Position numbers and translations under genes: made by a program. Below are positions 7,370-15,810 of a stretch of DNA of 31,642 bases, one piece after another. The notes under the pieces are model-generated. The model saw only the letters and a list, made by a program, of their open reading frames with translations, was not told the DNA's origin and ran no database searches. Position 1 is the first letter of the stretch; each line of letters opens with the position of its first letter. The stretch covers positions 1 through 31,642 of the forward strand of contig CAMNHH010000004.1 of NCBI GenBank assembly GCA_946539175.1, in the 5' to 3' direction. Source of the DNA: an uncultured Clostridia bacterium (lineage in GTDB: Bacteria; Bacillota; Clostridia; Oscillospirales; Oscillospiraceae).

Positions 7370-8872
7370 ATGAAGCATATTTCCAACGAGGCCCTGGCCG
7401 CCCGCATCAAGGCGGGGCGAAAGCAGAAGGGTCTCACGCAGCTGCGGCTGGCGGAGCTCAGCGGCATCAATCGCTCCGTGCTGAGCCGGATGGAATCCGG
7501 TCAGTTCACGCCCTCCGTGGATCAGCTCCTGGCGCTGACGGAGCTGCTGGACTTCCCGATCCAGGACGTGCTGGAGCAGGAGCCCGCCGGGGAAACGGCA
7601 GCTCTGCCCCGGCAGCGGGTGGCAGTGGCAGGCGCCGGATACGTGGGTCTGTCCCTGGCGGTGCTGTTGGCCCAGCATCACCAGGTAACGGCGGTGGACA
7701 TCTCTCCGGAGAAGGTTGTAGCTCTTCAGCAGCTCCGCTCCCCCATCCAGGACGAGTACATCGAGCGCTATCTCAGCGAGGCCGCCTCCGGCAAACGGGA
7801 GCTGTCTCTGACCGCCACCACCGACGCCGAGGCCGCCTACCGGGAGGCCGATCTGATCATCGTGGCCGCTCCCACCAACTACGATCCCAAGAGCAACTTC
7901 TTCGACTGCTCCGCGGTAGAGTCCGTGATCCGCCTGGCAGTCCGGGCCTGCAGGGATCGGGCTGAGCAGCCCACCATCGTCATCAAATCCACGGTTCCGG
8001 TGGGCTTCACCGCCGGGCTTCGGGAGAAGCTGGGTCTGTCGAATCTGCTGTTCAGCCCGGAGTTCCTCCGGGAATCCAAGGCGCTGTACGACAATCTCTA
8101 CCCCAGCCGCATCATCGTGGGCTGTGACGCGGACAGCCGGCAGCGAGCCGAGCGCTTTGCCGCCATGCTGGCCCAGGGGGCCATCAAGGACCCGGTGGAT
8201 ACCCTGTTCATGGGCTTCACCGAGGCGGAGGCCGCCAAGCTGTTTGTAAATACCTATCTGGCCCTGCGGATCTCCTACTTCAACGAGCTGGACACCTACG
8301 CGGAGATCAAGGGGCTGGATACCGCCTCCATCATCAAGGGCGTTTGCCTGGATCCCCGGGTGGGAGACTACTACAACAACCCCTCCTTCGGCTACGGCGG
8401 CTACTGCCTGCCCAAGGACACCAAGCAGCTGCTGGCCAACTACCGGGACGTGCCGGAGAATCTGATCGGCGCCATTGTGGAGAGCAACCGCACCCGCAAG
8501 GCCTTCATTGCCGACCGGGTGCTGGAGATCGCCGGTCTGTATGAGAACAGCGAGCCCTACTCCGCGGAAAAGGAAAATCAGCAGCGTCAGATCGTCATCG
8601 GCGTCTACCGGCTCACCATGAAGTCCAACTCCGACAATTTCCGCCAGTCCTCCATCCAGGGCGTCATGAAGCGGATCAAGGCCAAGGGGGCCGTGGTGGT
8701 GATCTACGAGCCCACGCTGCCGGACGGCTCCACCTTCTTCGGCAGCCGAGTGGTGAACGACCTGGCCGCCTTCAAGAAAATGAGCGCCTGCATCCTGGCC
8801 AACCGCTACGACAGCCTTTTGGACGACGTCCGGGAAAAGGTTTACACCAGAGATCTGTTTCGGAGGGACTGA
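7370..8872 (+). CDS. UDP-glucose 6-dehydrogenase with N-terminal XRE HTH domain
   Basis: A 500-residue fusion. The ATG at 7370 follows an AGGAAAGGA ribosome site. Residues ~8-70 form an XRE/Cro-type helix-turn-helix (RIKAGRKQKGLTQ, then LAELSGINRSVLSRMESG). From ~82 a UDP-glucose/GDP-mannose dehydrogenase follows: the NAD loop AGAGYVGLS (87-95), KSTVPVG (206-212), SPEFLRES (229-236) and the catalytic-cysteine motif GGYCLPKD (343-350, Cys346). The enzyme oxidises UDP-glucose twice to UDP-glucuronate. Ordinary dehydrogenases of this family have about 390-450 residues and start at the NAD loop, so the extra length is the DNA-binding domain. The next gene is a UDP-glucuronate epimerase-like SDR, which supports the substrate. 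The fusion may let the enzyme bind DNA and control the locus; that is inference. Confidence 0.9.
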   Translation: MKHISNEALAARIKAGRKQKGLTQLRLAELSGINRSVLSRMESGQFTPSVDQLLALTELLDFPIQDVLEQEPAGETAALPRQRVAVAGAGYVGLSLAVLLAQHHQVTAVDISPEKVVALQQLRSPIQDEYIERYLSEAASGKRELSLTATTDAEAAYREADLIIVAAPTNYDPKSNFFDCSAVESVIRLAVRACRDRAEQPTIVIKSTVPVGFTAGLREKLGLSNLLFSPEFLRESKALYDNLYPSRIIVGCDADSRQRAERFAAMLAQGAIKDPVDTLFMGFTEAEAAKLFVNTYLALRISYFNELDTYAEIKGLDTASIIKGVCLDPRVGDYYNNPSFGYGGYCLPKDTKQLLANYRDVPENLIGAIVESNRTRKAFIADRVLEIAGLYENSEPYSAEKENQQRQIVIGVYRLTMKSNSDNFRQSSIQGVMKRIKAKGAVVVIYEPTLPDGSTFFGSRVVNDLAAFKKMSACILANRYDSLLDDVREKVYTRDLFRRD

Positions 8873-8875
8873 TTC

Positions 8876-9958
8876 ATGCAAAAGCAGCACGTGGAACTCA
8901 ACGGCAAAACCATCTTGGTGACGGGCTCCCCCGGTTTCATCGGGGCGAATCTGGTACTGCGGCTGCGGCGGGAGCTGAAGGCCGGCACGGTGATCAGCTT
9001 CGACAACTTCAACGACTACTACGACCCCGCTCTGAAGGAATACCGCCTGGCCCAAATCGAGGCCCAGAACTCCCCGGTCCGCCACGTCTGCATTCGTGGG
9101 GATCTTTCCGATCGCAAGGCCGTCTTTTCCGTCTTTCAGACCTGGCGGCCCGCGGTGGTTGTAAACCTGGCGGCCCAGGCCGGGGTCCGCTACTCCATCA
9201 CGAATCCCGACGCCTACGTTCAGAGCAATCTCATCGGCTTCTACCATATTCTGGAGGCCTGCCGCCAATACCCGGTGGAGCATCTGGTCTACGCCTCCTC
9301 CAGCTCCGTCTACGGCGGCAACCGCAAGGTCCCCTTCTCCGTGGAGGATCCGGTGGACCACCCGGTCTCCCTCTACGCCGCAACCAAGAAGTCCAACGAG
9401 CTTATGGCCCACAGCTACGCCAAGCTCTACGAGATCCCCTGCACGGGGCTCCGCTTCTTCACGGTCTACGGCCCCGCAGGACGGCCGGATATGTTCTACT
9501 ACAGCGCCACGGAAAAGCTCCGCCGGGGCGAGACCATCCGGATCTTCAACTACGGCAACTGTCAGCGGGACTTCACCTACATCGACGACATCGTGGAGGG
9601 TCTGGTCCGGGTCATGGCCGGAGCGCCGCCCCTTCAGACCGGAGCCGACGGGCTGCCCATCGCGCCCTACGCGGTCTACAACATTGGCGGCGGCACGCCG
9701 GAAAATCTCCTGGACTTCGTAAACACCCTGCAGCAGGAGCTGGTGTCCGCGGGAGTCCTGCCCCCGGATTACGACTTTGAAGCCCACCGGCAGCTGGCGC
9801 CCATGCAGCCCGGCGACGTGCCCGTCACCTACGCCGACAGCAGCGCCTTGGAGGCGGACTACGGCTTCCGCCCCGCCGTCGGCATCCGGGAGGGTCTGCG
9901 GGCCTTCGCCCGGTGGTATCAGGCGTATCAAATGCGTCGGGAAAGCCCCGGCTTTTGA
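8876..9958 (+). CDS. NAD-dependent epimerase, likely UDP-glucuronate 4-epimerase
   Basis: A 360-residue extended short-chain dehydrogenase. The nucleotide-binding motif TGSPGFIG lies at 16-23, a serine-rich SSSSVYG at 141-147, and the catalytic YAATK at 167-171. FDNFNDYYD after the second strand and the NLAAQAGVRYSI segment are typical of the UDP-glucuronate 4-epimerase (LspL/Cap1J) group, which makes UDP-galacturonate. It begins three bases after the dehydrogenase stop, with GGAGG in that gene's tail, so the two form one transcript that supplies uronic acids to the converging polysaccharide operon. UDP-glucose 4-epimerase is a less likely alternative, given the neighbour. Stop is TGA, inside the start of the terminator arm. 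Confidence 0.87.
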   Translation: MQKQHVELNGKTILVTGSPGFIGANLVLRLRRELKAGTVISFDNFNDYYDPALKEYRLAQIEAQNSPVRHVCIRGDLSDRKAVFSVFQTWRPAVVVNLAAQAGVRYSITNPDAYVQSNLIGFYHILEACRQYPVEHLVYASSSSVYGGNRKVPFSVEDPVDHPVSLYAATKKSNELMAHSYAKLYEIPCTGLRFFTVYGPAGRPDMFYYSATEKLRRGETIRIFNYGNCQRDFTYIDDIVEGLVRVMAGAPPLQTGADGLPIAPYAVYNIGGGTPENLLDFVNTLQQELVSAGVLPPDYDFEAHRQLAPMQPGDVPVTYADSSALEADYGFRPAVGIREGLRAFARWYQAYQMRRESPGF

Positions 9959-10004
9959 ACAAAAACCCGGATCGGCTCCATACAAGCCGATCCGGGTTTT
10001 TGTT
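9958..10004. terminator. Perfect bidirectional intrinsic terminator
   Basis: Two exact 20-base arms (9958-9977 and 9985-10004) flank a 7-base loop. The core is GC-rich and both ends are A/T tracts, so either RNA strand gives a hairpin followed by U residues. It separates the converging epimerase and flippase genes and overlaps both of their stop codons by one base. Confidence 0.95.
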
Positions 10005-11542
10005 CAGGCGCGGGTCTTCCTGTTTTTGATCCGCTTTTTCAGATAGTTCACCACGTCGAAAAAGGTTTTCAGCCGCAGCGCGCAGGATAAGCCCGCAAAG
10101 AGCAAAACGGAAGCGCTCCCGCTAAGAAGCAGCATCGGCAGGACCGGCAATCGAAGCCAGACCTTGCACACCAGATACACAGACAAAATGCAGAGTATGG
10201 AAATCAGCAGGATCTTTCCGGAGTCCTTCAGACTTTCCAGCGCCGACAGCGCGACGTGCTTTCGCAGCAAATAAAATTTCACGACACAGCAGATCATGGA
10301 GGAGATCGACGTGGCGTAGGCCAGTCCGCAGACGCCGAGGACCGGGAACAGGGTAAAATTCAACAGCAAATTCAGCAATATATTCAGTATGCTGACGTAC
10401 ATTACGGTTTTGGTATCCTGATACCCGTAAAAGAGCTGACTGAGGATCGTGGTAAGGGCGGAAGGAAGCATGAGGAAGCAGTAGCCCATAAAGATCCTGG
10501 CGGTCACGGCGGTGGCCTGGTGGTCAAACGCCCCCCGCTCAAAGGCCAGCTCCACAAGCTCCGAAGAAAATGCGATGCAGTACAGCGAGATGGGAATGAT
10601 GAAAAAATGCAAAAAATGGAAAACGCTGTATACAAGCCGCTTCAGCTGCTTCTCTTCTCCCCGGGAGATATGCTCGATGATGACAGGATAGGCGGAGGCG
10701 CTGATCGCCGTTGAGATCATGCCGCTGAACAAATTCATCAGCTTGTGCCCGTAATTCAGCGTGGCGATGGAGCCCCGCTCCGCGCCGGAGGCAATCATTT
10801 TGTCGACCAGTCCGTTGATATGGGAAATTGCGGAGGTCAGGGCCGCGGCGGGCAGACCCCGCAGCATCGTTTTGAGCTCTGCGGCGTTATGCCTGATTTC
10901 CGGCTTGAATTTCCAGCGCCAGTTGATAAATGGCAGCTGGATCAGATTTCGGAAGATACTGCCGACGACCACGGCAGACACCGCGGATAATACGCCCAGA
11001 TACCGAAAGCTCAGCAAAATGAAGATGATCTTGGAAAGATGGGAGCCGATTTCCCGCAGCTGGCTTCCAAGGTAACGGTTGTGGCTTTGCAGCATGGCGC
11101 CCAGAATGGAGGCAAGGGCCAGGAGCACGTAGGCGGGGGCCGTGACGCGCAGCAGTCTTGCGGAAAGGGCCTGCTTTTCCCCGCCGAATCCCGGCGCCGC
11201 GACCCGGATGACCGGGCCTGCCATGACTGTGAGGAAGAGGGCGACGGCAAAGGAGATCAGCGTAAAAACAACGATTGCTGAATTTGCCACGGAATCCGCT
11301 CCGTTTTCTCCCTCCCGACTGAGCTTCGTTTTGTAGGCAGGCAGAAATACATTCCAGATTCCCACGTCAAGGATCGGGAAAACGATATTAAAAACACTGA
11401 TCACCGCGGCGTAGGCGTCCGCCTCGTCTCCGACACCCAGCTTCGAGGCAAGCACCGCCTCCACCACATAGGATAAGAGCTTGGCAAGCACGGAACAAAT
11501 CAGGACAATGACCGCGTTTTTGACAATCTTATTTTGTGACAT
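10004..11542 (-). CDS. MurJ/MviN-family polysaccharide flippase (Wzx role)
   Basis: A 512-residue membrane protein with about 14 hydrophobic segments. The N-terminus (KLLSYVVEAVLASKLGVGDEAD) matches the MurJ/MVF pattern, where a GxGxxxDA loop follows helix 1. MurJ proteins flip lipid II; members in polysaccharide operons flip lipid-linked repeat units. Its place as last gene of an operon with a phosphoglycosyl transferase, a GT4 and a Wzy-like protein makes the second role likelier. The start ATG (11540-11542) has AGAGG upstream. By eye this gene is more AT-rich than the flanking housekeeping genes, which would fit a transferred polysaccharide locus, but I did not compute it. Stop is TGA. Confidence 0.87.
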   Translation of the reverse strand: MSQNKIVKNAVIVLICSVLAKLLSYVVEAVLASKLGVGDEADAYAAVISVFNIVFPILDVGIWNVFLPAYKTKLSREGENGADSVANSAIVVFTLISFAVALFLTVMAGPVIRVAAPGFGGEKQALSARLLRVTAPAYVLLALASILGAMLQSHNRYLGSQLREIGSHLSKIIFILLSFRYLGVLSAVSAVVVGSIFRNLIQLPFINWRWKFKPEIRHNAAELKTMLRGLPAAALTSAISHINGLVDKMIASGAERGSIATLNYGHKLMNLFSGMISTAISASAYPVIIEHISRGEEKQLKRLVYSVFHFLHFFIIPISLYCIAFSSELVELAFERGAFDHQATAVTARIFMGYCFLMLPSALTTILSQLFYGYQDTKTVMYVSILNILLNLLLNFTLFPVLGVCGLAYATSISSMICCVVKFYLLRKHVALSALESLKDSGKILLISILCILSVYLVCKVWLRLPVLPMLLLSGSASVLLFAGLSCALRLKTFFDVVNYLKKRIKNRKTRA

Positions 11543-11591
11543 GTGTTTTGCCTCTCTTGTCCGGGAGATGATCGCCCGGCCTGTCCCGGCT

Positions 11592-12827
11592 TCACAAGCC
11601 CGGATGGACCGGCCGCCCCGCCGGCTTCTGATCCGCCCCCGCTTTATTCTGATTTGAAGCCCGCAGCGTTTCCGCGTAGGCGATCAAAATCGGAACGATG
11701 ACCCAGAAGCAAAGCCTGCGCATGGAAAAGCCTGCGATGCCATAGGTGAGCAGCGGAAGCAGTAAGAAGTACAAAACCGGGCGGACCCGCAGGGCGGTCA
11801 GCAATCGCGCCATAAAGGCGGTGAAGATTCCGAAGCCCAGCACGCCGCCCATGGCCAGGACCTCCAGGTACATGTTGTGATATTCGATGGTGCCGTTCCC
11901 GCCGTGGATGCCGGGGCCCAGGCCAAAGATCCAGTTCTTCTTCATCGTGTATACAATGGATTTGAAGATGGCGATTCTGCCCATGCCGTTGGCGTCCTCC
12001 GAAATCCAGCTGACGACCCCCTCATAGATCTGTGTCCAGAACAGGCCGACAACCAGCGTCACCACGATCAGCAGCAGGGAGAAGGCAATCCAGCGTTCCC
12101 GCCTGTCCCGGAAGCGCACCAGCAGCTGATAGACGATAAACGCCATAGCGGTCAGCACGATGGAGACGATGGAGGTGGAGGAACGGGAGGCCCTGGTCGT
12201 AAACAGGCAGAAGACGACGCACAGCGCGGAGATCAGCTTCTTTTTCCGTGACACGTCATTTTGAAACAGCACGATCACGTTGCAGGACAGCACCACCGCC
12301 AGCAGCGTGGCCATCAGATGGGGATTCTTGCCGCCGCCGGCGAAGCGCACCCCCCCGTACCACAAGCGGATTCCGAAGAAGTAGCGGTTCACGGTGATAC
12401 TGTAGAGATAGAGAAACATATACCAGCAGGACACCGTGACGCCGATGGCGTACAGAAGCGCCCGGATCTGCTCCGGCGTTTTGCCGCGGATCCCCGCGTA
12501 GACGCTCATGGAGATCACGGCGAAATAAACCCAGGTCATCAGACCGGAGAGATTGGTCTCCGAGGGGTAAAAGAACTGGCCGTAGGCAGCGCCCAGGGAG
12601 ATGACCGGCAGAAATGTGATCCAGAATCTCGACAGGATATTGTTCATGGACCGATTCAGCAGGGCTTCCAGATGTTTCAGTCCCCAGAGCATGCACAGCA
12701 GCTCGCCGGGGCCCACCTTCCAGATCCGCAGGTAATTCATGGGTGACAGGGTCAGACCGATAATCAGCACCCAGTCCCAGGGCTCGATCAGCCGTTCCTT
12801 CCGCCTTTGCACGTATATTTGCTGCAT
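11592..12827 (-). CDS. O-antigen ligase/Wzy-like polysaccharide polymerase
   Basis: A 411-residue integral membrane protein with roughly a dozen hydrophobic segments and a large outside loop near residues ~250-330, where a GLGPGIHGGNGTIEYHNMYL stretch matches the conserved glycine/histidine signature of the O-antigen ligase/Wzy superfamily. Such proteins polymerise lipid-linked repeat units or ligate polysaccharides outside the membrane. The ATG at 12825-12827 has GGAG in the tail of the TupA-like gene three bases away, so translation is coupled. It is followed by the flippase gene. Polymerase is preferred over ligase because the locus otherwise has no polymerase. Stop is TGA. Confidence 0.82.
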   Translation of the reverse strand: MQQIYVQRRKERLIEPWDWVLIIGLTLSPMNYLRIWKVGPGELLCMLWGLKHLEALLNRSMNNILSRFWITFLPVISLGAAYGQFFYPSETNLSGLMTWVYFAVISMSVYAGIRGKTPEQIRALLYAIGVTVSCWYMFLYLYSITVNRYFFGIRLWYGGVRFAGGGKNPHLMATLLAVVLSCNVIVLFQNDVSRKKKLISALCVVFCLFTTRASRSSTSIVSIVLTAMAFIVYQLLVRFRDRRERWIAFSLLLIVVTLVVGLFWTQIYEGVVSWISEDANGMGRIAIFKSIVYTMKKNWIFGLGPGIHGGNGTIEYHNMYLEVLAMGGVLGFGIFTAFMARLLTALRVRPVLYFLLLPLLTYGIAGFSMRRLCFWVIVPILIAYAETLRASNQNKAGADQKPAGRPVHPGL

Positions 12828-12830
12828 TGT

Positions 12831-13742
12831 TTACTCCATCTCGCGGTATTTTCGCAGCGGAAAGGGCTCGCCGAAAATACGGTCCATTTCTTTCGGGTGG
12901 AAGCGAACGTAGCCGCTCCAGGGGTAGAAGGTCATTTCTCCGAAGTAGACCCGGCCGTCCACGGCGTACAAATCCACCCGCACGAAGGGAAAGCCCCTGG
13001 AAAGGATCCGGCATACCTCCAGCATCCGCTCCAGCAGCGCCGGCCGGGGGATCTCCCGGTCACAGGCCGGGCAATCGCTGGTCACATGCAGATTGTTCCA
13101 TTCCAGGTCGTAAAAGTTTCGTTTATGGCCGATGAAGCGGTCCGTGTCCACGATCACGTACTTGGGCTCCCCGTCGTAACAGAGGAACTTATAGTCGTCA
13201 ATCCCAGCCTCCGGGTGATCCCGGTTCACCAGAAGCCGCTCCGCCAGCACGCCGGTTTTGATGCCGGAATAGGCCCATTCCCGGCCGCCGTTCCGCTCCC
13301 CCACCCGATCGTGGGTGAACCACAGCTTCTTTTGGATCTCCTCCAGGCTGGTCTGCTCCTTGTCCGGGCAGACCACGACGCTCAGCCCGCCGCCGCCGTG
13401 GACGGTCTTGATCACAAACTGTCGGGGCAGAGCGTCCCAATCGATGTCGGCGGGCTTCTCCCAGTATGCCAGCATGGGCACCAAAATCTCCGCAAGGCCC
13501 CGCTCCTGCACAAAATCCCGGACCTCAAGCTTGTTGACGCAGCGCTTCATCTCCGGGTTTCGATAATGGAGCTTGTACCATTGGAGCTTTTCCGTAAACA
13601 ACTCGGGCCTGCTCAGCCGGGGCAGCCGTCCCATCTTGATCCAGTATTGCAGCCGGAGCATGGGCTTGTCCGGCAGAAAGCGCAGCCTGCGCAGCATCCT
13701 GTCCCGGGAAGCCCTGGTCCTGAAGATCTTTTTGTAATTCAT
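12831..13742 (-). CDS. TupA-like ATP-grasp protein
   Basis: A 303-residue soluble protein of the TupA-like ATP-grasp family. Family hallmarks are visible: RPELFTEKLQWYKL near 45-58, a glycine-rich nucleotide loop in IKTVHGGGGLSVVV, DDYKFLCYDGEPKYVIVDTDR, then a metal-site stretch VRVDLYAVDGRVYFGEMTFYPWSG. The founding member is tied to teichuronopeptide synthesis in alkaliphilic Bacillus; most relatives are uncharacterised genes of capsule loci. Its start overlaps the GT4 stop by four bases (ATGA). ATP-grasp enzymes form amide-type bonds through acyl phosphates, so modification of a uronic acid carboxyl, or addition of an amino acid, is plausible beside the uronate genes. That is inference. 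Stop is TAA. Confidence 0.8.
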   Translation of the reverse strand: MNYKKIFRTRASRDRMLRRLRFLPDKPMLRLQYWIKMGRLPRLSRPELFTEKLQWYKLHYRNPEMKRCVNKLEVRDFVQERGLAEILVPMLAYWEKPADIDWDALPRQFVIKTVHGGGGLSVVVCPDKEQTSLEEIQKKLWFTHDRVGERNGGREWAYSGIKTGVLAERLLVNRDHPEAGIDDYKFLCYDGEPKYVIVDTDRFIGHKRNFYDLEWNNLHVTSDCPACDREIPRPALLERMLEVCRILSRGFPFVRVDLYAVDGRVYFGEMTFYPWSGYVRFHPKEMDRIFGEPFPLRKYREME

Positions 13743-14851
13743 AGGCCGGTCGATTCCTTTTCCGTGATGGTTTCAATGAGCTCCAGATACTTCCGCACCA
13801 CGATGTTCCGGTCAAACTCCCGCTCCATCTTGGCCCGGCCCGCCAGTCCCATATCCCGGCGCTGCTCCGGGCTCAGGGCCAGAAAACGCTGGATCTTCTC
13901 GATCAGATCCCCGCTGTCCTGCTGCCGCACGATGTAGCCGCTGACCCCGTCGTCCACGGTCTCGACGCAGCCGGGACGGTCCGTGGTGATGACAGGTCTT
14001 CCGCAGGCGGCGCTCTCCAGACAGACGTTGGACATGCCCTCCGGGTAATAGGAGGGATGGACCGTGCAGCAGGAGAAGCGGTGAACGCCTGCCACGTCCT
14101 TTGTATAGCCGTGGTATTGGAGGACCCCCGCCTGCTGCAGGGCCTCCAATTTCTGCCGGTAGCTCTCTCCGCACTGGCCGTAGACGTGGAAGCGGGCCTC
14201 CGGGTGCCCGGCGGTGATGGCTTTTGCCGCGTCGATGAACTGATCGATGCCCTTTTCCCTGCGGATCCGGGAGATAAAGCTGAAATCCACCGTCCCGTCG
14301 TTGGGATAGGGCAGCAGCGCGAAGCGCTCCAGATTGACCCCGGAGCCGGGGATCAGGGTATAAGGCCCTGAGACCATCTTCCTGGACAGCATAAACTCCA
14401 GGTTCGCCTGATTCTGGAAAAAGACCATTCTTGCCTTCCGCAGACCTTTTCTGTAAAGCGGAACGGTGACGGCCTGCAGCAGCCCGCCGTTCTCCACGGC
14501 GGTTCCGAGGCCGGTGATATTCGCGACGCAGGGGATCCCCAGCGCGGCGCAGGCCATTCCCCCGTAGACGTTGGGCTTGACGGTGTAGGTCAGCACCACG
14601 TCGGGCCGCAGGGCCTTGATTTCGCGCTTATACAGCCTGTACAGGCGGTATTCATGCAGCGGATTCTTGCCCCGGCGGTCGATTTGGGTCAGAATCACCC
14701 GGCAGCCCAGCTCCTCCAGCTTGTCAAGGCTGCCGGTATCCCCCGCGAGGATCGTCACCTGGTACTGCCTGACCAGCTGCTCCAGTAGCTCCCGCCGGAA
14801 CAGGAACAGCCCGTTGGTGACGTTGCTGATGATCAGAATCTTAGACTTCAT
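13739..14851 (-). CDS. Glycosyltransferase family 4
   Basis: A 370-residue GT-B glycosyltransferase acting at the inner membrane face. The ATG at 14849-14851 is chosen because AAGGAG lies about nine bases upstream and the protein then begins with the family's KILIISNVTNGLF strand. The N-terminal acceptor domain carries LTYTVKPNVYGG and ANITGLGTAVENGG; the C-terminal donor domain has FSFISRIRREKGID and the nucleotide-sugar site region YPEGMSNVCLESAACGRPVI, with the conserved EGM/E pair of GT4 enzymes. The family resembles PglA/WbpZ-type transferases that add the second sugar to a lipid-linked monosaccharide. It is the only clear Leloir glycosyltransferase in the operon. The sugar donor is unknown. 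Confidence 0.88.
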   Translation of the reverse strand: MKSKILIISNVTNGLFLFRRELLEQLVRQYQVTILAGDTGSLDKLEELGCRVILTQIDRRGKNPLHEYRLYRLYKREIKALRPDVVLTYTVKPNVYGGMACAALGIPCVANITGLGTAVENGGLLQAVTVPLYRKGLRKARMVFFQNQANLEFMLSRKMVSGPYTLIPGSGVNLERFALLPYPNDGTVDFSFISRIRREKGIDQFIDAAKAITAGHPEARFHVYGQCGESYRQKLEALQQAGVLQYHGYTKDVAGVHRFSCCTVHPSYYPEGMSNVCLESAACGRPVITTDRPGCVETVDDGVSGYIVRQQDSGDLIEKIQRFLALSPEQRRDMGLAGRAKMEREFDRNIVVRKYLELIETITEKESTGL

Positions 14852-14905
14852 GGACAGACACTCCTTTTTGCGGACGACAGCCCCCGGGAACGCCGTTCCC
14901 AAGCT

Positions 14906-15799
14906 TTAAGGCTCCGGCGGGGAGAGCTTGAAATCTCTCCAGGGCCTGTCCGGATCCACGGCAGCCATTTCGTGCAGCGCGCCGCTGCGCACGGGGGTTC
15001 GCCAATCGCCGTATTGCTTTTCCAGTACCTTTTCATACGCCGCGGGGCAGGGGATCGTGGTATCCGCAAAGGGCAGCTTGATCATCTGATCGAACCATTC
15101 CGAAGGCCACATCAGCTGGGGCGCGTGGCATTTGGAAGAGGTCGCGCCGACCTCGGCGCAGCGCTTCCCCGTTCCGGCGCAGGCAAGCAAATACTCCTGC
15201 TTCAGCCGGGAGCAATCCACCAGCAGCGGCTCCCGGATTCCGCGTTCCCCGCAGAGCGCCAGAAAGCTGGGGATATACTGTTCGTAGGCATTCGTTTCCC
15301 GCTTGTGGAGCCGCGTCAGTTTCATGGCCTCACAGCCGCGGATGGCCTTCCACAGCTTCAGGACAAGCTCCTTCTGCGCGGCCCGTTCCCCTTCGGAATC
15401 CGGAACGTAGAAGAGCGGAAAGATGTCGATGAACAGACCGCGGTTATAGTCCTCCGGGGTGTTCCCCTGCTCCCAGCGGGTAAATCCTGTGGTATCGCTT
15501 CTGCGCAGCCGACAGGTGTTGGGCATCGCGAATTCTTCGTTGTAAATGCCCTGGAAAAAATAGGGGTACTCGCATTCGGCCGGCGCCAGCTCCATGAGCC
15601 TTTGATAATCCGGCCACATCACGAACAGGTCCACGTCGTCGTCCCAGGGAATGATCCCCAGATGCCTGGCGGCGCCGAGCAGCGTTCCGGAGGAAGCGCA
15701 ACATCTGATCTAATGTTTCTCACAGATCTGCCTGAATTTCCGGATCAAATCCAGATCGATCGCGTGGATTTGCTCGAGTAATACGCTTGTTTCTTCCAT
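14906..15799 (-). pseudogene. LicD-family phosphotransferase interrupted by an in-frame TAG codon
   Basis: The frame from the ATG at 15797-15799 gives 29 sensible residues ending ICEKH, then a TAG codon (15710-15712), then IRCCASSGTLLGAARH and IIPWDDDVDL, the LicD active-site block. The frame then stays open to a TAA at 14906, for 297 coding positions including the amber. This is normal LicD length. The residues on both sides of the stop align with the two intact LicD proteins of the same operon, so this is one gene broken by a single codon, not two genes. A restart at GTG 15632-15634 would lose the DDD nucleotidyltransferase motif and should be inactive. TAG is the normal stop of four other genes here, so general recoding is unlikely. 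A nonsense mutation, phase variation, suppression or a sequence error are all possible. Confidence 0.85.
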
Positions 15800-15810
15800 T
15801 TCATTCTTTC

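Noticed and set aside
14886..14900. Palindrome GGGAACG-C-CGTTCCC between the third licD gene and GT4.
   Set aside because: The arms are 7 bases with a one-base centre and no T tract; too small for a terminator, and no further copy was noticed.
14906..15634. A separate shorter gene starting at GTG 15632-15634.
   Set aside because: Its product would lack the GTLLGA and DDD motifs that lie just upstream in the same frame, so it is the tail of the interrupted LicD gene.
14906..15799. Reassignment of TAG to an amino acid across the genome.
   Set aside because: TAG ends the genes at 22921, 26817, 28059 and 29333, each at the expected protein length.
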